Source: CAZWSX01 sp964636985 (GTDB taxonomy: Bacteria; Planctomycetota; Planctomycetia; Pirellulales; Pirellulaceae). From it: a stretch of DNA of 64,000 bases. Below are positions 27,852 through 37,170 of this stretch, piece after piece. Location: positions 103,532 to 167,531 of the forward strand of contig CAZWSX010000016.1 of the NCBI GenBank assembly GCA_964636985.1. The letters run 5' to 3'. Positions within the stretch are counted from its first letter, which is position 1; every line of letters starts with the position of its first letter. The position numbers and the translations under genes are program-made. The notes beneath the pieces were generated by a model. It saw nothing but the letters and a program-made list of their open reading frames with translations, ran no database searches and had not been told where the DNA came from.

Positions 27852-29282
27852 ATGTCGTTGGCCGAGAGCGTCCGATCGAAGAAACCGTCGAATCTGCATG
27901 AATTAAAGGCCAGTGGATGGCAGAACAAATCGGTCAAAAAAGAGATTTACGACAACTTTCTCAGGGAACTTGCAGCCGGCAACTCGCTGTTCCCCGGCAT
28001 GGTTGGGTACGAAGACACCGTCATCCCGACCGTGAATCTGGCTCTTCTCTCGGGCCACGATATGCTCTTTTTGGGTGAAAAGGGGCAGGGGAAGAGCCGC
28101 ATGATGCGGTCGTTGGTCCGTTTGCTCGACCCCGAAATTCCCTATCTCGACTTGCCGGGCATCCCCTTCCACGACGATCCCTTCGCGCCCATTACCAAGC
28201 AGGGGAAGGAAGCCGTCGCCACGATGGACGAGGCGAAGATTCCCATCGCCTGGTGGAAACGCGAAGACCGTTACGCCGAACGACTAGCGCCAGGGAGCAA
28301 ATTCGCCGACCTGATTGGCGAAATCGATCCCGCCAAGCTAGCCGGCGGCGTCAGCATGTCGACGGAAGAGGCCCTCCACTTCGGTTTGATCCCACGGATG
28401 CATCGCGGCATCTTCGCGATGAACGAACTCCCCGAACTGGACGAACTCGTTCAGGTGGGCATGTTCAACATCCTGGAGGAACGCGACGTCCAAATCCGCG
28501 GCTATCCCGTCCGCTTCGATATCGACGTTTTGATTTTGTTCAGCGCGAATCCCAGCACCTACAACCGCAGCGGCAAGGTGATTCCGCAGCTCAAGGACCG
28601 TATCGGATCGGTGATCCACACCCATTACCCGCGCGAGCGCGACTTGGGAATCAAGATCATCGAACAGGAGGCCAATGTCGATCTGGGCGGCGCTTACCCC
28701 GTTGCCGTTCCCTACTTCATGAAGCAGATTGTCGAGCAGATCACGATCTCCGCCCGTAAGTCGAAGTACATCGATCAGCAGTCAGGCGTAAGCGCTCGCT
28801 TCAGCCTGGCGAACTTCCGGACGATGGTCGCAGCGGCGCGGCAGCGCGGAGTATTACTCGGCGAGCGGCCGGCCGTGCCGCGAATCAGCGATTTGGGACA
28901 CCTGTACGCCAGCAGCCTCGGCAAGCTGGAACTCGACTTGATGGGAAGCCATCAGATGAGCGAGCGGCAAGTGCTCGATGCCGTCATCGCCGACGCGGTC
29001 GAGATTGTGTTCAAAGAATATGTCGATGAACACGGCCTATCCGAAATCGCGGCGGTCTTCGGCAAGGGAGTGAAAATCGAAGTCGGCGATTTGCTCCCCT
29101 CCAAGCACTATTCCGAAATCTTGAAACGCGTTCCACCGGCATGGGACAAAGCATTCGAAGTAAACGCATCACAAGACGCCGCCGTGAGAGCAAGCTGCGT
29201 GGAGTTTGTCCTGGCGGGGCTCTACTCCATGGACCGAATCAGCCGCAGCCAGCAGTACGGCCGAGTTTCCTACGAGATCTAG
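27852..29282 (+). CDS. MoxR/magnesium-chelatase-like AAA+ ATPase
   Basis: 476 residues. Walker A is GEKGQGKS at 75-82. The Walker B segment reads IFAMNELPEL, so the usual Asp is Asn (residue 191) while the catalytic Glu (192) is kept. It is followed by the FNILEERDVQIRGYPVRFDIDVLILFSANP stretch typical of ChlI/MoxR relatives, including the sensor Asn. A helical domain ends the protein. No membrane segment. The next gene on the strand is a VWA protein, so the two make an ATPase/VWA pair of the ChlI-ChlD or MoxR-CoxE kind. GGGGCAG upstream of the ATG may serve as a weak ribosome-binding site. Confidence 0.92.
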   Translation: MSLAESVRSKKPSNLHELKASGWQNKSVKKEIYDNFLRELAAGNSLFPGMVGYEDTVIPTVNLALLSGHDMLFLGEKGQGKSRMMRSLVRLLDPEIPYLDLPGIPFHDDPFAPITKQGKEAVATMDEAKIPIAWWKREDRYAERLAPGSKFADLIGEIDPAKLAGGVSMSTEEALHFGLIPRMHRGIFAMNELPELDELVQVGMFNILEERDVQIRGYPVRFDIDVLILFSANPSTYNRSGKVIPQLKDRIGSVIHTHYPRERDLGIKIIEQEANVDLGGAYPVAVPYFMKQIVEQITISARKSKYIDQQSGVSARFSLANFRTMVAAARQRGVLLGERPAVPRISDLGHLYASSLGKLELDLMGSHQMSERQVLDAVIADAVEIVFKEYVDEHGLSEIAAVFGKGVKIEVGDLLPSKHYSEILKRVPPAWDKAFEVNASQDAAVRASCVEFVLAGLYSMDRISRSQQYGRVSYEI

Positions 29283-29286
29283 GAGG

Positions 29287-29492
29287 ATTCACCACGGAGA
29301 CCCGGAGGGCACGGAGAGAAGAAACGGAGAATTCAAAAAGTGGCACAGACAATCCTGTCTGTGCGCAGTGCGGCATCCACCCAAGAACATTTGGGGCAAA
29401 ATAATTCCCAACTTCCTAAATCAAAAATCAACAATCATCAATCAATTAATCATCATTCTTCCCTCCGTATTCTCCGTGTCTCCGTGGTGAAT
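29287..29492. repeat. 206-bp inverted-repeat element between the ATPase and VWA genes
   Basis: The ends are 37-bp imperfect inverted repeats (29287-29323 and 29456-29492; 32 of 37 positions pair) beginning ATTCACCACGGAGAC. The interior is AT-rich near its right side and carries a separate 9-bp hairpin. No ORF of note and no target duplication were seen. It sits directly after AGGAGG (29281-29286) and ends two bases before the VWA start codon, so it separates the old ribosome-binding sequence from its gene. GGTGA in the right end now takes that position. It looks like a MITE- or REP-like element. Confidence 0.8.
29342..29368. repeat. Hairpin repeat, copy 1 (TGGCAC...GTGCGCA)
   Basis: A perfect 9-bp stem, GCACAGACA with TGTCTGTGC around ATCC (29343-29364), lies inside the inverted-repeat element. 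Its flanks, TGGCAC on the left and GTGCGCA on the right, match those of the second hairpin at 40321-40351 while the stem interior differs. Confidence 0.65.
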
Positions 29493-29494
29493 CA

Positions 29495-31216
29495 ATGAGC
29501 GACCCGAAAGAAGAAACGCCTCGACCGCACCTTGGCGGCGTCGTTCACACGTACCAAAAGTACGACCCCATCGCGTTTCCCTCGCCGACGCAGCCTCCGC
29601 CCGACATGGTTTCGCCTGCCTTCGAGCACATGCTCCACTACGGCAGCATGCGGCAGTTGACGCCCGAAGAACTCGCGCGGGCGGTCACGCTCGACCCCAG
29701 CCAGATCGCGGGTCTTGGCCCAAGCCTTGATTATCTGAAGGCGATGCTCGAAGAGCGCAAGCGAAAGATCCTGGCGAAGTACGAAACGGATGCTGTGCTC
29801 AAACAGGCTAAGAAGGACTTTGAGAAGCAAGCCGGCGGCATTCATTTGCCCAAGGAGTTGCAGGCTCGCTTCGACAAGGCGGTGAAAACCGAGCAGCTGC
29901 ACGATTTGGAGCGGCTTTGGTACGCCGTGGGCAACGATAGTTCCAAGCTCGCTCGCCAACTGCTGAATGCGATGGAGCGACTGAGCGAGAAGTACCAGGT
30001 CGACCAACTGGCGGCTAAGTACACATTCACGGGGCGGACACAGATGTCCGTACCTGAAGCGATCGAGATCAAGCAAGAGCTCGAAAAGATTGACGAGTTG
30101 CTCAAACAGATCGACGAAGCCATGAAGACCGCTCAAATCGGCGTGATCGACATGGAGGCGCTCGAGCAATTCGCCGAGGCCGGCGATATCAGCAAGTTGC
30201 AAGAACTTCAGCAAATGATCGAGAACTACGTCCGCGAAATGGCGGAGCGACAAGGGCTCGAGAAAGGAGAAAAGGGGCAGTTCAATCTCACGCCCAAAGC
30301 GTATCGCATCTTTCAAAGCAAACTGCTCGAGCGGATTTTCAGCAAGCTCCAGTCTTCGCGAACCGGTCGCCATCAAGGGCCGATCGTCGGCGAAGGGGCC
30401 GTCGAGATGCAGCGGACCAAGCAGTACGAGTTCGGCGACTCGCTCACGCACATGGACATTCCGCAAACGTTCGTCAACGCGATGCTTCGCACCGGCGGCG
30501 AGTTTCCGATCCGCTTCAAGAGCGAAGACATCGTCGTTCACAAAACGCGGAACAATCCCAAGTGCGCCACTGTTGTCTGCATGGACATGAGCGGATCGAT
30601 GCGCTACGCCGGGCAATACGTCCACGTCAAACGGATGGCGCTCGCCATCGAGGGGCTGATTCGCAGCGAGTTCCCCGGCGACTACCTCCACTTTTTGGAG
30701 ATGTTCACGTTCGCCAAGCCGAAGCGGCCGTCGGAACTGATCGACCTGATGCCCAAGCCCGTCACGCTGTACGACCCGGTGGTGCGGCTCAAGGTCGATA
30801 TGAGCCGCGATGACGTAAGCGAGCACCGCATCCCACCCCACTTCACCAATATCCAGCACGCGCTGCAATTGTCGCGACGTTTTCTATCGACTCAGGACAC
30901 GCCTAACCGGCAGATCATCCTGATCACCGATGGGTTGCCGACTGCGCACTTCGATAAAAACTGGCTCTACTTGCTTTATCCGCCCGATCCGCGCACCGAA
31001 GAAGCGACCATGCGCGAAGCGCTGCTGTGCGCGCGGGAGGGAATCACGCTTAACATCTTCCTGGTTCCGAGTTGGTCGCAGTCGGAAGAAGACATCCGAT
31101 TCGCCTATCGCCTGGCGCAGTCGACCAAAGGACGCGTCATCTTCACGACGGGCGCCGATTTGGACCGCTTTGTCGTCTGGGACTACGTAAACCACCGCCG
31201 GGAAATCCTGGGGTAG
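29495..31216 (+). CDS. VWA-domain protein partner of the ATPase
   Basis: 573 residues. A long, charged, helical N-terminal half (about 1-300) is followed by a VWA domain with metal site DMSGSM at 364-369, the conserved Thr region, and LITDGLPT near 474. There is no signal peptide or membrane segment, so it is cytoplasmic. The arrangement, an ATPase gene directly followed by a VWA gene, matches ChlI/ChlD and MoxR/CoxE pairs, which remodel a target or insert a metal. The target is not encoded nearby. The start ATG has GGTGA four bases upstream, supplied by the end of the inverted-repeat element. Confidence 0.9.
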   Translation: MSDPKEETPRPHLGGVVHTYQKYDPIAFPSPTQPPPDMVSPAFEHMLHYGSMRQLTPEELARAVTLDPSQIAGLGPSLDYLKAMLEERKRKILAKYETDAVLKQAKKDFEKQAGGIHLPKELQARFDKAVKTEQLHDLERLWYAVGNDSSKLARQLLNAMERLSEKYQVDQLAAKYTFTGRTQMSVPEAIEIKQELEKIDELLKQIDEAMKTAQIGVIDMEALEQFAEAGDISKLQELQQMIENYVREMAERQGLEKGEKGQFNLTPKAYRIFQSKLLERIFSKLQSSRTGRHQGPIVGEGAVEMQRTKQYEFGDSLTHMDIPQTFVNAMLRTGGEFPIRFKSEDIVVHKTRNNPKCATVVCMDMSGSMRYAGQYVHVKRMALAIEGLIRSEFPGDYLHFLEMFTFAKPKRPSELIDLMPKPVTLYDPVVRLKVDMSRDDVSEHRIPPHFTNIQHALQLSRRFLSTQDTPNRQIILITDGLPTAHFDKNWLYLLYPPDPRTEEATMREALLCAREGITLNIFLVPSWSQSEEDIRFAYRLAQSTKGRVIFTTGADLDRFVVWDYVNHRREILG

Positions 31217-31326
31217 GAGGCTGCCTGCTTCCCGCGGCCAAGCCCGCCAACTACGATTGCGCCGAGTCGTTGCGCCTCCTCTCGGACTTGCGACCCCCGC
31301 CGTTCTCCCACCTTGGACTCACACTG

Positions 31327-32760
31327 ATGCGCCCGCGATTTCTTTCCATTCTCGCGTCTACCGTCTTCTTGTTTTCCGGAATCGCCCCGGCGCTCGCCCA
31401 GCTTAAGGCTGGCGCCTACGCGATGGATGTCACGCCACAGCCGCAGATGTTTCCCATTTCCGCCAACGGCGGCATGAGCGACAACATCTGCTCGCGAGCC
31501 CATGATCCACTCCACGCGCGCTGCCTGGTGCTCGACGACGGCCAGATGAAGGTGGTGCTGGCCGTGGTCGATAGCTGCATGATCCCGCGCGAGCTGCTCG
31601 ACAGCGCGAAGGACCAGGCCGAAAAACGCACCGGCATTCCCGCCAGGCAGATGCTCATCTCGGCGACGCATGCCCACTCGTGCCCCACGCTCGGCGGTGT
31701 TTTTCAAAGCGATCCCGATCCCGTCTACAGCAAGTATTTGGCAACCAAGATCGCCGAGGGAATCGAGCAAGCCTACAAGAATCTCAGTCCGGCCCAAATC
31801 GCGATCGGTGCCGGCCACAACGATAGACAAATCTTCAACCGTCGTTGGATCTTGAAAGAGCCTGACAGCCTGTCGAATCCCTTCGGCAAGCTGGACAAGA
31901 AGCGGATGAACCCAGGCAACAACAATCCCCTGGTCAGCCGTTCGACGGGCACGATCGATCCGGCCGTCCATTTCATCAGCGCCAAAAGCGTAGACGGGCG
32001 ACCTCTGGCATTCTTCGCCACGTACGGTTTGCATTATGTGGGTGGGGTGCAAGGGGGAGAATTGTCGGGCGACTACTTCGCCGTTTTTGCGGCCGAGATG
32101 GCCAAGCGATTGAAGGTCGAACCGGGCGAGGGCAAAGCAGCATTTGTCGGCGCGATGCATAACGGCACGAGCGGCGACGTGAACAACGTCGATTTCTCTT
32201 TGACGAAACTCCCAGCCTATGGACCGTACGAGCGAATGCAGGAAGTCGCAGCAAGCGTAGCGGATTCAGCTATCCAGGGACTCGAAAACGCGGCCTACCA
32301 ACCGACGGCTCCACTGGCGATGAAGGAGGTCGAGCTAACGTGCAAAGTCCGCAAGCCAAGCGCCGAAGATGTGGCCGCAGCAAAGAAACAATTGGAAGCA
32401 ATAGGCCCCGGCCCCTATGGAAACATGAAGGACGTCTACGCCCGCGAGACAATCAAACTGGCCGACTATCCCGAGACCGTCACCTTTAAACTGCAGGCCG
32501 TCAAGATTGGCGACTCCGCAATTGTCACCATTCCGTGTGAGACCTTCGCCGCGATCGGGCTGGAAATCAAGAAACGCAGTCCGATCAAGAACACCTGGAC
32601 GATCTCGCTCGCGAACGGCTACAACGGGTACCTGCCAACGCCCGAAGAACACGATGCCGCCGGTTACGAAACGTGGCGGGCCCGTTCGAGTTACCTGGAA
32701 GAGAACGCTTCGGTCAAAATTGTGGACGCGCTCGTCAAGATGCTCGACGAAATCAAATAG
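31327..32760 (+). CDS. Secreted neutral/alkaline ceramidase-like protein
   Basis: 477 residues. The signal peptide (about 1-22) ends near PALAQ. The mature protein opens with KAGAYAMDVTPQ, the beginning of the neutral/alkaline non-lysosomal ceramidase N-terminal domain, and shows its histidine-rich active-site element ATHAHSCPTLGG near 114-125, which contributes Zn ligands. GLHYVGGVQGGELSGDY near 237-253 is also typical. The shorter C-terminal part lacks the full Ig-like domain of long ceramidases. Many planctomycetes have families of these proteins and their real substrates are mostly unknown. I start at ATG 31327 because the signal peptide begins there; no strong ribosome-binding site is seen. 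Confidence 0.85.
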   Translation: MRPRFLSILASTVFLFSGIAPALAQLKAGAYAMDVTPQPQMFPISANGGMSDNICSRAHDPLHARCLVLDDGQMKVVLAVVDSCMIPRELLDSAKDQAEKRTGIPARQMLISATHAHSCPTLGGVFQSDPDPVYSKYLATKIAEGIEQAYKNLSPAQIAIGAGHNDRQIFNRRWILKEPDSLSNPFGKLDKKRMNPGNNNPLVSRSTGTIDPAVHFISAKSVDGRPLAFFATYGLHYVGGVQGGELSGDYFAVFAAEMAKRLKVEPGEGKAAFVGAMHNGTSGDVNNVDFSLTKLPAYGPYERMQEVAASVADSAIQGLENAAYQPTAPLAMKEVELTCKVRKPSAEDVAAAKKQLEAIGPGPYGNMKDVYARETIKLADYPETVTFKLQAVKIGDSAIVTIPCETFAAIGLEIKKRSPIKNTWTISLANGYNGYLPTPEEHDAAGYETWRARSSYLEENASVKIVDALVKMLDEIK

Positions 32761-32770
32761 CGAACGCGAA

Positions 32771-34006
32771 ATGGCTCTTCCCATTACCTTGGCCGACATT
32801 TACGCCGCCCGCGAGCGCATCGCAGGCGGCGTCGAGTACACACCTTGCCCGCACTCGATCCCTCTCTCGCAACTGGCGGGGTGCGACGTTTATTGCAAGC
32901 TCGACCTGTTCCAACGGACGGGCAGCTTTAAGGAACGCGGCGCGCGGAACGCCTTGCTTTTGTTGTCGGACGACGAAAAACGCCGCGGGGTGATCGCAGC
33001 GAGCGCCGGCAACCACGCGCAAGCGTTGGCCTACCACGGCGGTCTGCTGGGCGTACCGACCACGGTCGTGATGCCGCGGTTCGCTCCGCTGGTGAAGCAA
33101 ATGAACTGCCGCCGGTTCGGAGCGAGAGTGATCTTGCACGGCGATTCGTTTGCCGAAGCCAAGGCCCACGCCGACGAGATCCTCGCACGCGAGGGGCAGA
33201 TTTACATTCACGGCTACGACGATCCGGCGATCATCGCAGGGCAGGGGACTGTCGGGCTGGAGATTCTGGAACAAGTCCCCGATGTGGAGGCCATTGTTGT
33301 CCCCATCGGAGGCGCCGGGCTCTTGGCTGGCATCTGCGTGGCGGTGAAATCTCTTCGCCTGAACGTTCAGGTTATCGGTGTCGAGCCGGCGTCGAGCGCC
33401 TCATTCACCGAGTCGCTGAAAGCAGGCCAGCCCGTTAAGGTTCCGTCCGTGCCCACGGTGGCCGATGGCTTGGCCGTCTCGTGCGTTGGGACCAACGCTT
33501 TCGCTACGGCTCGGCATCTGGTCGACCGTGTTGTGACCGTCGACGAACAAAACTTGGCGATCAGCGTCGTGCGACTGATGGAACTGGAAAAGATCGTCGC
33601 CGAAGGGGCAGGGGCCGCGGCGCTGGCCGGCCTTCTCTCGGGCCAACTGCCGGAGCTGAAGGGAAAGAAAGTCGTCCTGTTGCTATGCGGCGGCAATATC
33701 GATCTGACGATTGTCGAGCGACTCATCGAGATGGCGCTGGTGGCCGACGGGCGGTTGGCTCGGTTCACCGCGGTCATTAGCGACCGTCCCGGCGGACTTG
33801 CCAAGGCGGCGCAGATCATCGGGGTCAGCGGCGCCAGCATTAAACAAGTCGACCACGACCGCGCCTTTGGCGGGCCCAACGTTTCCATGGTTCAGGTCTT
33901 GTTCACCATCGAAACTCGCGACGCCGAGCACGTTGAACAGGTCTACGCGGCGCTGAGGGAAGCAGGAATTCCCGTGTTTCCCCAAGGAAGATGCTCCGCC
34001 TCGTAG
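32771..34006 (+). CDS. Threonine ammonia-lyase
   Basis: 411 residues, the size of the catabolic/short type. It is a fold-type II PLP enzyme: the Schiff-base Lys is K54 in TGSFKERGA, the SAGNHAQ phosphate/cofactor loop follows near 77-83, and the glycine loop IGGAGLLAG is near 180-188. The C-terminal ~85 residues form one ACT-like regulatory domain (LARFTAVISDRPGGLAKAA). It converts threonine to 2-oxobutanoate, the first step of isoleucine synthesis or threonine breakdown. The start ATG is 10 bases after the ceramidase-like gene, so the two may be co-transcribed although the functions do not obviously match. ilvA or tdcB cannot be told apart with confidence. Confidence 0.93.
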   Translation: MALPITLADIYAARERIAGGVEYTPCPHSIPLSQLAGCDVYCKLDLFQRTGSFKERGARNALLLLSDDEKRRGVIAASAGNHAQALAYHGGLLGVPTTVVMPRFAPLVKQMNCRRFGARVILHGDSFAEAKAHADEILAREGQIYIHGYDDPAIIAGQGTVGLEILEQVPDVEAIVVPIGGAGLLAGICVAVKSLRLNVQVIGVEPASSASFTESLKAGQPVKVPSVPTVADGLAVSCVGTNAFATARHLVDRVVTVDEQNLAISVVRLMELEKIVAEGAGAAALAGLLSGQLPELKGKKVVLLLCGGNIDLTIVERLIEMALVADGRLARFTAVISDRPGGLAKAAQIIGVSGASIKQVDHDRAFGGPNVSMVQVLFTIETRDAEHVEQVYAALREAGIPVFPQGRCSAS

Positions 34007-34207
34007 CCGCACTCGCCAAGAGTGCGGTAAGAACGCCCTCTTTCGTAATCGATTCGACCGCACAGCCGGCGCGACCGGCAAAGTCGTCATGCTGGCGGCG
34101 CAGTCTGCCCGAATCGCGACGGCAAATCGTCTGCGCCTCCAATCCCGTGGTTAGATTTCCGAAGAGATATTTCGACGTCGTTTTTGTCGCCCTTCGGACA
34201 TCCCGCC

Positions 34208-34423
34208 ATGTGCTCCTCACTGTCGTCCGCCTATGCCTCGGCTGCCAGTTCAGCGATGGCTGCTGGACAGTCGCAAGTGAGCGCGCAGATCGGCATCACC
34301 GTGGCTGCCAAGGCCCTCGATGCGATGAAGAGCGAAGGGGACACCGTGGTCGCTCTGCTTCAATCGGCCGCGAATGTCGGCAAATCGGTCGACACCGGCA
34401 AAGCCCTCGACGTCAGTGGCTAA
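34208..34423 (+). CDS. YjfB-like putative motility protein
   Basis: 71 residues. A Ser/Ala-rich N-terminus, then QSQVSAQIGITVAAKALDAMKSEGDTVVALLQSA, which fits the YjfB family of small proteins (ISV/ITV-KKALD pattern) sometimes linked to motility. I begin at ATG 34208; the ORF could start eight codons earlier. No flagellar gene is nearby. The match is short and based on pattern only. Confidence 0.55.
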   Translation: MCSSLSSAYASAASSAMAAGQSQVSAQIGITVAAKALDAMKSEGDTVVALLQSAANVGKSVDTGKALDVSG

Positions 34424-34545
34424 CCTTACGGTCGATCCGCCTCGTTTTTGCTCGCACGGCGGACCTCTTCTATACTCGCACCTGTGTGCCGCCGTATCGC
34501 TGATACGTTCTCTCCCAGGCCAATTGCAAAGTGAAGGTCCCCGCC

Positions 34546-36464
34546 ATGCCGTTTCAATCTCTCACGCCCGACGTCTTTCTGTGGTCGGACCTTTGCAATG
34601 TGTACGTGATTCGCTCGGGCAACGCGGCTGTGCTGATCGACCTGGGCGACGGCAGTGTTCTCGATCACTTGCACGAAATTGGCGTAAAGAAGGTCGAGCA
34701 CGTCCTCTTCACCCATCACCATCGCGAGCAATGCCAGGGTGGAGAGCGACTCAAAGAACTGGGCGCGGAAGTCGCCTGCTCCGAGATCGAGCGACCCCTC
34801 TTCGAGAATCCCACCGCCTGGCGAAAGATGAAGCCGACGCTGAACGATCAGTTCAGCGTTTATGGTTCGAGCTATGTTCGACCGCCCGTGACGCCGATCA
34901 AAATCGACCGGACATTCAAATCGATGGACGATTTCTCGTGGCGTGGCCGCGAGTTCTGGTGCCTCGACACGCGCGGCAACAGCCCTGGTGGAATGTCGTT
35001 TGTCTTGCGCGAAGGAGAACGATGGCTCGCGTTTTGCGGCGACGTGATGGTCGACGGCGCGCGGATGCACAACTACTTCGATCACGAGTGGACTATGGTT
35101 TCGCCGCCGGTATTTATGCGACATTTGGCGCCGCGAGCTTGCTCAAAGGATTTTCGCCTGCTTGGCTTTGTCCGAGTCACGGTCCGATTATCAAGAACGC
35201 GCAAGAGCAGTTGACGGCGTACCAGGAAAAGCTTCGCAAGCTGGGAAAACTCTTGGTCCGCGGGTACGACCTGAACACTTTCGCAACGGGCGATCAGGAC
35301 ACCGTTAGTCGTCCGACGTCGGTGCCACACGTTTGGCAACTGACGCCGCACCTTTATAAGTTTCGCGGCCCCAACTTCTGGCCGAACTTTGAAATCCTGA
35401 TCGCCGACAGCGGCAAAGGCCTGATCATCGACTGCGGACTCTTCGACCCGCAGTTCTTAGTCACGGCGATCGAACGAATGCACGAGCGGCTTGGTTTGAA
35501 AAAGATCGAAGCACTGATCGTCACGCACATGCACGGCGATCACATGTTGGAAGCACCGCTGATCCGCGAGAAGTTTGGCGCCGAGCTGTGGACGATGCAG
35601 GGAATTGAGGACAAGTGTCAGCAGCCGGAGCTCTACGACTTAGTTGCACCGATCCAGAGCTACGGCAAGCCGATTGAGTCGGTGCAGTTCGATCGAACCT
35701 TCGCCGCCGGCGAGAGCTTTGAGTGGGAAGGATACCAATTCACCATCGACTGGATGCCGGGGCAGACCAAGTACGCCTGCTGCATTCATGGTGAGATCGA
35801 TGGCCTGCGGGTGGCCTTCACCGGCGACAATCTTTTCGCCAGCACGACCGACCCGAAGCAAGACGGCCACGAGTGCGTCGTCGCGCGGAACGCTTGCATT
35901 CTCGAAGAGGGTTACCTTTACGCGGCGTCCTACCTGCACACGATTGGCCCCGACTTGATTTGCGGCGGCCACAGTTGGGTGCTCGACCGTCCGATGCCGC
36001 TCATTGCCCGCTATCGTGCGTGGGCCCTGGAGATGCGCGAGGCCTTTCGCGCTCTGAGCACCGATCCCGACTATCGCTACATGTTCGATCCCTTTTGGGT
36101 GCGAGTCGCTCCGTACCGCGTGGTCGTCGAACCCGGCGAATCGAGCCAGGCGCTCCTGATGGTGCGCAACTTCCGCGAACGCTCGCAGGCTCACCGAATC
36201 GAATTCGTCTGCCCGCCAGGGATTCGCGTCGAACGGGAAGTAGTCGAGGGAACAACCGGCAGCGAGACAACGTCCGGCACCAATGTCACGATTCACGTCG
36301 ACAAAACGGCGACTCCAGGCGTCAACCTGGTGGCGATGGACGTAACGCTCGACGGCAAACGCTACGGGCAATGGTTCGATTTCATCGTCCACGTGGGGCC
36401 ATGGAAGCCAGGGCAGGGGGGAGGGGCCACCTCGGCCAGTCCTGACAAGAAGGGCGGGTATTAG
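34546..36464 (+). pseudogene. Two-domain metallo-beta-lactamase-fold protein, frameshifted
   Basis: The reading starts at ATG 34546 (GAAGG eight bases upstream) and runs to about 35091 (about 182 residues), where the frame changes: codon TGG at 35089-35091 should be followed by GAC, which needs one extra G. From there a second frame continues without a stop to 36464. With the base restored the product is about 639 residues. Domain 1 has a degenerate metal motif HHHREQ; domain 2 has the canonical HMHGDH. A C-terminal beta-sandwich follows. The sequence TGG-GAC as GGG suggests a lost G in a short run, so sequencing error is possible. No slippery heptamer for programmed frameshifting is visible. 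Confidence 0.8.
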
Positions 36465-36603
36465 TCCGAAGAGACACCTGCGTATTGCAGGCAGAAACAT
36501 TTTCCGAGGGAGTTCGCTTGGAAGGGGTAAGCCGCGGCATCGACGATTTTCTTCGTTGCCGCCGGTGCTAGCCAATCCAACGAATTCCTTTCGGAGAAAT
36601 GTT

Positions 36604-37149
36604 GTGTCGCAAGCCGCTGCGCTTCCTCATCAAACTCAAAATCCTTATCAATCTCCCTCTGCGCCTTTGGCTATGCCGGGCGAGATGGTCGAAGCCGGAC
36701 AAATCCTGGCGACGCGGATGGAACGATTCGCTGGATCCCTGATCGACGCAGTGATCGGCGGCACGATTGGAATGGCTTTAGGGGCCGCGATGGGCATCGG
36801 GCTGTTCATGGTGGGGTTCGACCCCAGTTCGATCAACTTCCGCATCCTCACCACCGTGCTGGGAACGGCCCTCGGAGCTTGCGTCTTCGTCGCGCTGCAC
36901 GGCTATCTACTGAGCACCAAGGGCCAGACGATCGGCAAGATGGTCATGAAGACGAAGATCGTCTCGCGGCAAGGCGAAATGCTCCCGCTGCAGCACTTGA
37001 TTCTCACGCGGTACCTGTGGCTGTGGATCGTCGCCGCGATCCCCGTGGTCGGCCCGATCGTCGCGCTCGCCAACGCCTTGATGATCTTCCGCGAAAATCA
37101 CCAGTGCCTGCACGACGATATCGCAGGTACCAAGGTGGTGAAGGCATAG
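36604..37149 (+). CDS. RDD-family membrane protein
   Basis: 181 residues from GTG 36604, chosen because GGAG lies seven bases upstream. After a Pro/Ser-rich N-terminus, RDD-type features appear: ATRMERFAGSLIDAVI, two or three membrane helices, then GQTIGKMVMKTKIV and the final FRENHQCLHDDIAGTKVV motif that marks the family. RDD proteins are integral membrane proteins; some act as Na+/H+ antiporters, most are uncharacterised. It is a lone gene between the metallo-beta-lactamase-fold gene and a convergent pair of small genes. Confidence 0.92.
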   Translation: MSQAAALPHQTQNPYQSPSAPLAMPGEMVEAGQILATRMERFAGSLIDAVIGGTIGMALGAAMGIGLFMVGFDPSSINFRILTTVLGTALGACVFVALHGYLLSTKGQTIGKMVMKTKIVSRQGEMLPLQHLILTRYLWLWIVAAIPVVGPIVALANALMIFRENHQCLHDDIAGTKVVKA

Positions 37150-37170
37150 GGGCAGTCCAACGCCAAATGG

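Noticed and set aside
29492..30868. 458-codon ORF on the minus strand
   Set aside because: It is antisense to the VWA gene, whose protein has clear domain structure; no recognisable product on this strand.
35085..35100. Programmed frameshift site in the metallo-beta-lactamase-fold gene
   Set aside because: No slippery X-XXY-YYZ heptamer and no evident downstream hairpin; a missing base is a simpler reading.
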